From Candidatus Roizmanbacteria bacterium RIFCSPHIGHO2_02_FULL_43_11 (GTDB lineage: Bacteria; Patescibacteriota; Microgenomatia; UBA1406; HO2-37-13b): DNA of 5,309 nucleotides. Of the stretch, positions 1 through 5,034 are shown piece after piece (position 1 is the first letter of the stretch; each line of letters opens with the position of its first letter). Both the position numbers and the translations under genes were made by a program. Under the pieces are notes generated by a model. That model did no database searches, was not told where the DNA came from, and worked only from the letters and a program-made list of their open reading frames with translations. The DNA is taken from NCBI GenBank assembly GCA_001789515.1, contig MFZT01000040.1:13697-19005 (forward strand), in the 5' to 3' direction.

Positions 1-1
1 C

Positions 2-625
2 GAAATGGTTCCTCTTGCCCAGTGTTTATATCGCTACATGCTTGCTATTTTTCAGACATATGGAAGCAGGGGATTTAATGCAGAAGCTTCTGAAATCTAT
101 ACTCAAATGGACAGTGCACAACAGTGGGAACTTATGCATTGCACCATGCCACAAAAACAGCTTCCAGATTTTCAGGCATATGATGTACTCGCAGAAAAAT
201 CTGCTGGATACATGCTCGGCCCGTTAGCTCTCTTGTATCACCTTGGCTTTGAGGCACAATCTAAGGAGATCATTCAAACAAAAAGATTTTTCCATAATTT
301 TCTGATTGCAAAACAATTAGGGGATGATATGCATGACTGGTCAGAGGATCTTAAAGCAAAAAGATTGAATTCTGTATCTGCATGGCTCCTGGACAGGACA
401 CAGAATCACCTCGAAGAATTATTTTGGGATCAGGGAGTATCTGTTTTTTTGAAAATAATCCAGAAGCACATCCATACCGCTGAGTCTGCACTCCGATTGA
501 ATTCTGCAATCACAAAGCCTTCACATCTGAAAAAACATGTGGACTACTTAAAAAATATGTGTGAGATAACAACACGAGAGAGGCAGAAAGCAAAAGATTT
601 TTTGTCACATTATAAAAGAAAGTAG
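2..625 (+). CDS. class I isoprenoid-synthase-like protein, 5'-truncated
   Basis: The reading frame is open to the left edge of the window, so the N-terminus is probably missing; the ATG at position 5 is just the first Met seen. Counting from that Met, 206 residues are visible, almost all predicted helical. Residues 107-111 are DDMHD, in the context KQLGDDMHDWSEDL, which matches the second Asp-rich (Mg-diphosphate-binding) motif of polyprenyl synthetase/terpene-synthase folds. Residues 41-46 (WELMHC) and 65-74 (KSAGYMLGPL) fit a family from small uncultured bacteria annotated as class 1 isoprenoid biosynthesis enzyme; this is recalled, not searched. The first Asp-rich motif would lie in the missing part, since full enzymes run to about 300 residues. 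If active, it would be a cytosolic prenyl-chain enzyme, but the substrate is unknown. It ends 3 bp from the convergent mscL gene. Confidence 0.6.
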   Translation, partial: EMVPLAQCLYRYMLAIFQTYGSRGFNAEASEIYTQMDSAQQWELMHCTMPQKQLPDFQAYDVLAEKSAGYMLGPLALLYHLGFEAQSKEIIQTKRFFHNFLIAKQLGDDMHDWSEDLKAKRLNSVSAWLLDRTQNHLEELFWDQGVSVFLKIIQKHIHTAESALRLNSAITKPSHLKKHVDYLKNMCEITTRERQKAKDFLSHYKRK

Positions 626-628
626 AAG

Positions 629-961
629 TCATCTCTTTTCCTTCTTCTTGTCGATATTTTCCAGTCCAAGCACTTTTATACCAAAAAACACTACAAGAGC
701 GACAACAATAAAGTCAATGACCACACTTGCAAAGTTTCCCCACATAATTTTTGCTGATCCTATGGCAAGATACGCCTTCGACAAGCCACCTGCAGCCCCA
801 AGAATAATGCCCAGTATGGGATTGATGATATCCTGTACAAGGGAAGCGACAATCTTTGAAACAGCCCCTCCTAGGATAAATCCAACAGCAAGACCCATAA
901 CTCCCTGTTCACGGATAAAATCCATGAAACCAGCAAAATACGACTGTGTTTTATCCCTCAT
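629..961 (-). CDS. mscL: large-conductance mechanosensitive channel MscL
   Basis: This encodes a 110-residue homopentameric inner-membrane channel that opens under membrane tension and releases solutes during osmotic downshock. Residues 15-50 follow the MscL signature closely: FIREQGVMGLAVGFILGGAV, then KIVASLVQDIINPILG. The pore-helix glycines G27 and G31 correspond to E. coli G22 and G26. TM1 covers about 22-45 and TM2 about 78-98, with a short loop between. The protein stops at the charged cluster KKKEKR, about where E. coli MscL reaches residue 108, so the cytoplasmic helix bundle is absent; E. coli channels lacking that part are known to gate still. The ATG at 961 is the only sensible start and has no Shine-Dalgarno. 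The TGA stop fits the standard code. It is convergent with the isoprenoid gene and divergent from the 978 gene. Confidence 0.93.
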   Translation of the reverse strand: MRDKTQSYFAGFMDFIREQGVMGLAVGFILGGAVSKIVASLVQDIINPILGIILGAAGGLSKAYLAIGSAKIMWGNFASVVIDFIVVALVVFFGIKVLGLENIDKKKEKR

Positions 962-969
962 ATAAGCGT

Positions 970-975
970 AGTATA
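970..975 (-). promoter_or_regulatory. mscL: mscL -10 box (near-leaderless)
   Basis: On the minus strand this reads TATACT, 5 of 6 matches to TATAAT. A start seven bases downstream would fall at about 963, leaving a leader of about two bases before the ATG at 961. No convincing -35 is seen 16-18 bp upstream, which lies within the divergent gene. The box sits in the 8-bp perfect palindrome AGTATACT (970-977), shared with the opposite promoter. Confidence 0.45.
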
Positions 976-977
976 CT
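972..977 (+). promoter_or_regulatory. -10 box for the 978/984 gene (leaderless geometry)
   Basis: TATACT on the plus strand overlaps the mscL -10 box by four bases. Counting its last base as -7 puts +1 at 984, the A of the second in-frame ATG (MVKTLG). That favours 984 over 978 as the real start and predicts a leaderless message. There is no recognisable -35 and no Shine-Dalgarno upstream of either ATG. An alternative -10, TATAAG at 961-966, would give a start near 973 and a very short leader. Confidence 0.45.
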
Positions 978-1499
978 ATGCAGATGGTTAAAACGCTTGG
1001 ATTACTTCTTGCATCAGTGATGCTGATCGCAGGAGTATATTATTTTCGGCAGCAGAGTCAGAAACCAGCACAGGAAATTCACTATCATGCAGGCTATGAA
1101 GTCTACAAAGATGGCGCTCTGCAGGATTTTTCAGATTTAAAGTACATGGATATGGAGCCTTGCGTGGAAGGGGAGAAAGAGGAAGAAGAAAAAGAGGAGC
1201 ATGACCTTGATTTGCACGATGGCATTGGGAATGTTGCTCACGTCCATGGAGAAGGAGTCACCTGGAGAAAACTTTTTGAGTATTTGAGGCAAGATTATCC
1301 AGATGCTTCTGTTACTGCATACATGAATGGTGTTAAGCTCGACCAAGTACTGGACAAGAAAATGAATGCCTATGACCGTGGCGTGTTTTTTGTCGGAGAA
1401 GACAGTGAGCAACAAAAACACATAGATGAGAGTATGCAACGTATAACAAAGGATTACATTGTGCGTATAGAAAAGAAAGGTGAAAGTTGTACTAAGTAG
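978..1499 (+). CDS. membrane-anchored extracytoplasmic His/acid-rich protein, unknown function
   Basis: The product has 173 residues from the ATG at 978, or 171 from the ATG at 984, which the -10 position favours. Residues 5-22 form a hydrophobic N-terminal anchor or signal with no clear lipobox, followed by a predicted external domain. Near its start is HYHAGYEVYKDGALQDFSDLKYM, then a strongly acidic stretch at about 64-76 (Glu-rich, EEEEKEE), then H75, H80 and HVHGEGVTW (H88, H90). A more regular alpha/beta-looking part follows (about 95-165), ending in a basic tail. I recall similar HYHAGF..V..DG proteins as uncharacterised in candidate-phyla bacteria. The clustered His and acidic residues could bind metal, which is inferred. 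There are only two cysteines, C62 and C171, and the next gene is a VKOR-type disulfide former, so a C62-C171 disulfide is plausible. The 3' end overlaps that gene by 8 bp. Confidence 0.8.
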   Translation: MQMVKTLGLLLASVMLIAGVYYFRQQSQKPAQEIHYHAGYEVYKDGALQDFSDLKYMDMEPCVEGEKEEEEKEEHDLDLHDGIGNVAHVHGEGVTWRKLFEYLRQDYPDASVTAYMNGVKLDQVLDKKMNAYDRGVFFVGEDSEQQKHIDESMQRITKDYIVRIEKKGESCTK

Positions 1500-1902
1500 C
1501 TTTTTGCTTATTAAGTTTCCACGAAAGCCCAAATACTGAAAGCATAACGATCTGACACATAATGCATACTGGACAGATCACTTTCAGGATAAAAAGTTCT
1601 TGATACCCAAGCCACAGGCAAAATACAAGCCCGAAAGAAGCCATGCCGATTATAAGTTTTGGGAGTTTCTTTATTGCCCCTATAAGAATGAGAATATATC
1701 CAGTCAAGCCAATGGCTGCCGTGGGAATACCAAAAGTGTCTTTCAGAGGCCCCGAAATAAGCGCATTACAGTTGATCGTTGCGTTAATAGAGCAAGGTTG
1801 AATAGATGGGCTTCCGTATCGTTGCCAGAGAAGGTAGAGCGCCAAACCAATACCGATCACACATAAACCCTTAACATACGTATATAGTTTCTCTGTGGTC
1901 AT
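1492..1902 (-). CDS. vitamin K epoxide reductase (VKOR) family protein, DsbB-like disulfide-forming oxidoreductase
   Basis: This is a 136-residue integral membrane protein with about four TM helices (roughly 11-27, 62-77, 83-103, 106-127). It carries the two VKOR cysteine pairs: C37 and C45 in the first external loop (PCSINATINC), and the redox CxxC C110-C113 (VICPVC) at the start of the last helix. GIPTAAIG at 58-65 matches the conserved G-I-P loop. In bacteria such proteins reoxidise a DsbA-like thiol oxidase and pass electrons to quinone, doing the job of DsbB. There is no C-terminal thioredoxin fusion, so a separate partner must lie outside the window. The ATG at 1902 lacks a Shine-Dalgarno, and an extended -10 box lies just upstream. 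It is convergent with the two-cysteine exported protein and divergent from the glycosyltransferase. Confidence 0.92.
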   Translation of the reverse strand: MTTEKLYTYVKGLCVIGIGLALYLLWQRYGSPSIQPCSINATINCNALISGPLKDTFGIPTAAIGLTGYILILIGAIKKLPKLIIGMASFGLVFCLWLGYQELFILKVICPVCIMCQIVMLSVFGLSWKLNKQKAT

Positions 1903-1911
1903 ACCGCCATC

Positions 1912-1920
1912 ATTGTATCA
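1912..1920 (-). promoter_or_regulatory. extended -10 promoter for the VKOR gene
   Basis: On the minus strand this reads TGATACAAT, an extended -10 (TG-n-TACAAT, 5 of 6 to TATAAT). The projected start is about 1905, giving a leader of about three bases before the ATG at 1902. An extended -10 would explain the lack of a visible -35. It overlaps the opposing glycosyltransferase -10 box. Confidence 0.5.
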
Positions 1921-1921
1921 T
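1916..1921 (+). promoter_or_regulatory. -10 box for the glycosyltransferase gene (leaderless geometry)
   Basis: TATCAT (5 of 6 to TATAAT) ends seven bases before the A of the ATG at 1928, so transcription would begin on the start codon. No good -35 is seen. This supports ATG 1928 over the upstream GTG at 1895, which would lie upstream of the transcript and inside the VKOR gene. Confidence 0.42.
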
Positions 1922-1927
1922 AAAAGT

Positions 1928-3451
1928 ATGCTGTTTTTTCAGAAAAGACATCTCGCATTGATTCTGGTTTTTGTGCTATCAACAATAATACTGCTTACCA
2001 ACCTCAATGGTCAGGATTTTTCACTTGATGAACCAGATACTGTCGCTGTCGCACGCACGATCGGAGAGTTTGGGTATCCGTCTGCCTGGGATGGTAGAGC
2101 GCTGATTGATGTGGAAGGCAATTTTACTCAGATTGGAAATCGTTATGTCTGGACCTGGCATCCTTGGCTGCAACATTACTTGGCATATTTTGGCTTGCAT
2201 GTTTTTGGGAAAGCTCCCGGAGATATCCGCTTGATATTTGCATTTTTTGGTGTGATGACTGTTTTGATGACATACCATATCGCACACGCGCTTTTTAAGA
2301 GTAGACTCGTTGCCTTGCTGGTCAGCGTGCAACTTATCTTTTGCCTGCCATTTTTCCTTTACATACGCCAGATTCGCTACTATTCTCCAGCAGCATTCTT
2401 TTCCGTTGTTACTTTTTACTTCTTTGTGAAAATTGATCGCCAGAAAAATCTCTCTATCAAAGAAAAGGTGGGATTTCTGCTCTCATATATTCTGTTGTTT
2501 CTTTCAAATTACATTATCTGGGTAAGCTCTGCGGTGTTGATTGCGGGAAAACTTGTTTTAAGCAGGCAATGGAAACTTCTTGGGGCAGTCTTTGCCATTA
2601 GTATATGCGCAGGAATATGGTTTTTTATTTTTAGACCATATAGCGGCAATGCGGGCCTGTTTGTCGTGCAACCGATAGAGGTATATCATCGGGTTATTAC
2701 GTACTTGCATTACATTAATAATGTTGTTCTTCCAGCAATAGTTGTTGCAATAGGTCTTATTGCTACGAAGAGGTCAGAGTTAAGAATATTCTTAATATGG
2801 ATCGGAGTAAAGGTCTTTATGTATGGAACGTTTCAGTCTGCTCAAGGGAGATATATTGTTGACATTATTCCTATTGTTATCATACTTGCGGGTTTTGTCT
2901 ATCAGCAACTACTCAAAAAGCAACAATTGTTTCTGGTCACTCTTATATTTCTGATCAGTGCTTTTACAAACGTATTTTCTCTTGCCCTTTATCCGCATGA
3001 GTGGAAACTGAGGAACGTCCAGTTTTGGCCGCGTGCATATTTTTATGAGCTAACAGGTTCCTATCAAAGCCCCATGCCACAGCTTGGTTCATACTTGAAA
3101 GCCCAAGCCCGCCCAGGGGATCTTTTTTTAAGCAATGAGTATCGCTGGTACCTATATCTCTATTCAGATGTCCCACACGCATCAACACTGTGCAAAGATA
3201 ATCATCTTGCTGGCCCAGCAGGAACAGCTGATATTTCAAAAGTCCGGTGGATCATTATGTTTCGATACAACACACGCCTTATTCAGGATGTGAAAAACCT
3301 CTGCGAAGGAGACAAGCTTACTGGCTTCAAGAAAATTCCCATGACATTTTCCTCACGCACTGTGCGGATTAATGACCCCGACATTGTGAACAGGGCTTTT
3401 CCACCAATCCCTCTTAGGTCAGATGATATTGAGATTTACGAAAAGTTCTGA
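1928..3451 (+). CDS. GT-C fold glycosyltransferase, GT39/PMT_2-like membrane protein
   Basis: A 507-residue polytopic membrane protein, the usual size for ArnT/PMT_2-like transferases that move a sugar from a polyprenyl-phosphate carrier to an acceptor outside the membrane. After TM1 (about 8-25) comes SLDEPDTV (residues 32-39), whose D34-E35 matches the catalytic acidic pair in the first external loop of GT-C enzymes. RQIRYYSP (147-154) matches the conserved R..RYY motif. Further hydrophobic segments lie at about 102-122, 127-145, 155-168, 182-210, 217-235, 262-279, 286-300, 309-327 and 332-353. The C-terminal ~150 residues look soluble and external. Donor and acceptor are not identifiable. 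I chose ATG 1928 because the open frame from GTG 1895 overlaps the divergent VKOR start and adds an unlikely 11 residues. The TGA stop overlaps the next gene's end by 16 bp. Confidence 0.85.
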   Translation: MLFFQKRHLALILVFVLSTIILLTNLNGQDFSLDEPDTVAVARTIGEFGYPSAWDGRALIDVEGNFTQIGNRYVWTWHPWLQHYLAYFGLHVFGKAPGDIRLIFAFFGVMTVLMTYHIAHALFKSRLVALLVSVQLIFCLPFFLYIRQIRYYSPAAFFSVVTFYFFVKIDRQKNLSIKEKVGFLLSYILLFLSNYIIWVSSAVLIAGKLVLSRQWKLLGAVFAISICAGIWFFIFRPYSGNAGLFVVQPIEVYHRVITYLHYINNVVLPAIVVAIGLIATKRSELRIFLIWIGVKVFMYGTFQSAQGRYIVDIIPIVIILAGFVYQQLLKKQQLFLVTLIFLISAFTNVFSLALYPHEWKLRNVQFWPRAYFYELTGSYQSPMPQLGSYLKAQARPGDLFLSNEYRWYLYLYSDVPHASTLCKDNHLAGPAGTADISKVRWIIMFRYNTRLIQDVKNLCEGDKLTGFKKIPMTFSSRTVRINDPDIVNRAFPPIPLRSDDIEIYEKF

Positions 3452-3768
3452 CGGCTTTTCTGAATATCTGCAAGCAGTTCCTGTTTTAATGCTTCAACGG
3501 CTTCTCTGATCTTTTGCTCAGGCTCTTGAATATGTTCCTTGATGATACTCCATGCCCCATCATGGTTTTCCTTTGAAACGTGGTGTATAAATGGCTTTTT
3601 ATGCTCATCTGGCAAATGAGTTAAAACAACATCCACAACAATATGATGCATCGTTGATTCAAAAACCAGAAGCAAGTGTTTTTTCTCCTCGTCAGAAATA
3701 TCCAGAAGAGTAAGCTCCTGATGCACATCCTCAAGGCGAACAATGTGTGAATAGAAATGTTTTTTCAT
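3436..3768 (-). CDS. small helical protein, unknown function (possibly DUF5663-like)
   Basis: A 110-residue, almost wholly helical, soluble-looking protein with no signal or TM segment. It contains LTLLDISDEEKKHLLLVFESTM (19-40), then a run rich in His and acidic residues (HH at 41-42, HLPDEHKK at 51-58, HH at 62-63), and a charged amphipathic C-terminal helix (about 82-105) that could form a coiled coil. The pattern of a short 'L..SDEEK..LL' helix followed by 'LP-DE-KK' is reminiscent of small DUF5663-type proteins of candidate-phyla genomes, a tentative recollection. It has no cysteines. It starts 5 bp after the stop of the 302-aa gene with no Shine-Dalgarno, so it is probably translated by coupling as the last gene of the operon. 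Its 3' end overlaps the glycosyltransferase stop. Coding is supported by the operon fit and sensible composition. Confidence 0.72.
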   Translation of the reverse strand: MKKHFYSHIVRLEDVHQELTLLDISDEEKKHLLLVFESTMHHIVVDVVLTHLPDEHKKPFIHHVSKENHDGAWSIIKEHIQEPEQKIREAVEALKQELLADIQKSRQNFS

Positions 3769-3773
3769 GTCGT

Positions 3774-4682
3774 TTATGATTGTACATCAACAGGACCCAA
3801 CGGCACATCATTGTGGGGGTCATCAATAAAGAGATACAACACCGGGCCCTTGCCTGATCCGTCAACTCTTTCAAGATGCTTCATCACCTCTGGCGAACCC
3901 CCCAAGTGTTTCCCAGTCCACTGCGCAGGACCCGCATCTGCAATATCCGCCACAACCCCTTTGCCATTTTCCGGGTTTACCACGAGCATCTTTCTATATT
4001 TGAAAAATTTGTAATGTCCGCTTACATCAGCATGCCACGTTGGTGATAGAAAGGTCGGCACAGCAATATAATACTTTTCGCGCATGATATCCGTTGCTGT
4101 CATACTTTCCCTCGAATAAGCAAAATACCCCCATGCGCCACGCCCTGGGGCAATGCCAGATGAGTAAAACGGCGAGCTTTCCTCTGGCGTATTGAAGTGT
4201 GAACCCATAGTATCGCCTGGATAGCGCATCAGATGTTGTTCTGCTCCGATAAGTCCATAGCTGCGATTGAGCCGCTTGCCATCCAATCTTGGTTTCACAG
4301 ACATTCCATAATGTGTGGAAAGGATTTCGGAAATCTGTGCTTCCTGGTCATCGCTGAGAGGTTGGACCTCTGTGGGAAGAATACTTAAGAGTTCCTGGGC
4401 TAATTTGGCTTGCAATTGAGCCTGAGTTTCTTTTAAAAGTGGCTTATCCGGCGGTAATGCTTGGGAAAGCAAGCTTATTGGAACAGGCTGTGACATCATA
4501 AGCAAACCAGCAACTGATCCAGCAAGTGCTTTCTTTGACTCAAGCTGGAGATGTTCAAGGTAGGGTTTGTGCTTTTCCCAAAGGTCTTTTTGTACAGCCT
4601 TATGCTTAGTAGTCCACTTACGCCTAAGATACGCATAATGCAAAGAGGTGCTGTTTTTCTTGTGCGTCGTTTTGTGGAGCAT
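3774..4682 (-). CDS. probable cell-envelope protein with RlpA-like (double-psi beta-barrel-like) C-terminal region
   Basis: A 302-residue protein. Residues 1-50 are strongly basic and helical. A modest hydrophobic stretch at about 51-75 could be a membrane anchor or late signal segment. A Gln/Leu-rich helix follows (about 82-103), then a globular domain (about 110-300). Within it, LVVNPENGKGVVADIADAGP (233-252) and then WTGKHLGGSPEVMKHL (255-270) resemble the RlpA/DPBB pattern 'NPxNGk..vvv.v.DrGP...gR.iDLS', with D249-G251-P252 in the DxGP position. RlpA folds bind or cleave peptidoglycan glycans, but the expected R.iDLS is not matched cleanly here, so catalytic function is uncertain. YGLIGAEQHLMRYPGDT (142-158) and SSGIAPGRGAWGYF (174-187) look like further conserved blocks. 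I recall similar uncharacterised proteins from candidate-phyla bacteria. The ATG at 4682 has no Shine-Dalgarno and lies 3 bp after an 18-bp palindrome. Confidence 0.75.
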   Translation of the reverse strand: MLHKTTHKKNSTSLHYAYLRRKWTTKHKAVQKDLWEKHKPYLEHLQLESKKALAGSVAGLLMMSQPVPISLLSQALPPDKPLLKETQAQLQAKLAQELLSILPTEVQPLSDDQEAQISEILSTHYGMSVKPRLDGKRLNRSYGLIGAEQHLMRYPGDTMGSHFNTPEESSPFYSSGIAPGRGAWGYFAYSRESMTATDIMREKYYIAVPTFLSPTWHADVSGHYKFFKYRKMLVVNPENGKGVVADIADAGPAQWTGKHLGGSPEVMKHLERVDGSGKGPVLYLFIDDPHNDVPLGPVDVQS

Positions 4683-4685
4683 TTT

Positions 4686-4703
4686 GTTACAACTAGTTGT
4701 AAC
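4686..4703. promoter_or_regulatory. perfect 18-bp palindrome at operon junction, operator or RNA hairpin
   Basis: GTTACAACTAGTTGTAAC is a perfect 18-bp inverted repeat with its centre between 4694 and 4695. On the minus strand it spans the stop codon of the 82-aa gene (4693-4695) and ends three bases before the ATG of the 302-aa gene. In RNA it can fold as a 7-bp stem with a CUAG loop where the ribosome would load. In DNA it has the form of an operator for a dimeric repressor. No T-run follows it on either strand, so it is not a standard terminator. Confidence 0.55.
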
Positions 4704-4941
4704 TAGACATGCCTTTTTTAATGAATGTATATGCCCACCTCCAGATCAAAAGGAAGATGATGACATATATTGCACCTTGTGATTTTTCTATGAATGCACC
4801 CGGCGCCACATCACTGTCACTAATTGACACAATGAACGCAAGATTGATGAATGCCCATGAAATAAAAGGGGAGATACTCAGCGCAAAAATGAGTGACAGA
4901 GCTATAGTAACTCGATGTTTCTGAGTTTTTGTAATAGCCAT
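4693..4941 (-). CDS. small two-helix membrane protein, unknown function
   Basis: An 82-residue protein with a short basic N-terminus (MAITKTQKHR), a long hydrophobic segment at about 11-40, a polar external loop with several acidic residues (SDSDVAPGAFIEKSQ, 41-55), a second TM at about 56-74, and a basic tail (KKG). The positive charges at both ends suggest that both termini face the cytoplasm. I recognise no family. Its status as a gene is supported by its membrane-protein composition, a well-formed promoter immediately upstream, and the gap of only 10 bp to the next gene on the same strand. It is probably the first gene of the three-gene minus-strand operon. The ATG at 4941 is preceded by GGAAGC, too close to act as a normal Shine-Dalgarno. 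Confidence 0.7.
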   Translation of the reverse strand: MAITKTQKHRVTIALSLIFALSISPFISWAFINLAFIVSISDSDVAPGAFIEKSQGAIYVIIFLLIWRWAYTFIKKGMSSYN

Positions 4942-4947
4942 GCTTCC

Positions 4948-4976
4948 ATTCTATATATACGCGCGCTTCTGATCAA
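4948..4976 (-). promoter_or_regulatory. sigma70-type promoter of the three-gene minus operon (leaderless)
   Basis: On the minus strand the -35 TTGATC (4976-4971; 4 of 6 to TTGACA) is followed by a 17-bp spacer and the -10 TAGAAT (4953-4948; 5 of 6 to TATAAT). The six bases GGAAGC then lead straight to the ATG at 4941, so the projected +1 is the A of the start codon. This is the best complete promoter in the window. Its spacer contains most of the alternating TATATATACGCGCGC tract. Confidence 0.62.
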
Positions 4977-5001
4977 GATTTATTTATGACTTCTCCTTCT
5001 A

Positions 5002-5018
5002 ATGTAACGATTATGTAA
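5002..5018 (+). promoter_or_regulatory. ATGTAA direct repeats at 11-bp spacing upstream of dedA
   Basis: ATGTAA occurs at 5002-5007 and again at 5013-5018, exactly 11 bp apart, so both copies face the same side of the helix. The second copy lies about -37 to -32 from the projected dedA start, where a -35 box would be, and no good -35 hexamer is present. Such spacing is typical of OmpR/PhoB-type activator sites; that role is inferred here. Confidence 0.3.
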
Positions 5019-5034
5019 GAAGGCTTCTGGGGTA

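Noticed and set aside
15..227. Plus-strand 70-codon frame overlapping the isoprenoid-like gene
   Set aside because: It lies in another frame of a gene with a clear Asp-rich motif and has low-quality composition.
629..631. TGA read as glycine (recoded genetic code seen in some candidate phyla)
   Set aside because: Reading through the mscL TGA gives only a few residues before another stop, and family ends and neighbour spacing fit TGA as a stop.
648..965. Plus-strand 105-codon open frame opposite mscL
   Set aside because: It is the antisense shadow of a strongly conserved channel gene.
1137..1532. Minus-strand 131-codon open frame opposite the His/acid-rich gene
   Set aside because: Poly-Phe and poly-Leu runs come from the antisense of Glu-rich codons; the plus-strand protein is the sensible one.
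1895..1927. Upstream GTG extension of the glycosyltransferase by 11 residues
   Set aside because: It overlaps the divergent VKOR start, has no Shine-Dalgarno, adds a non-family-like tail before the clear N-terminal TM, and would lie upstream of the projected transcript start.
2021..2332. Minus-strand 103-codon open frame inside the glycosyltransferase gene
   Set aside because: It is antisense to the conserved DE and membrane regions of a clear family member, with no promoter or family match.
3440..3460. GAAAAG / CTTTTC inverted repeat at the convergent end as a bidirectional terminator
   Set aside because: The stem is only 6 bp and AT-rich, the loop is 9 bases, and no U-tract follows, so it is too weak to call.
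4995..5023. CCTTCT / AGAAGG inverted repeat in the 125-bp intergenic gap as a terminator or riboswitch
   Set aside because: It has a 6-bp stem with a 17-base loop and no T-run; no gene ends nearby on either strand.
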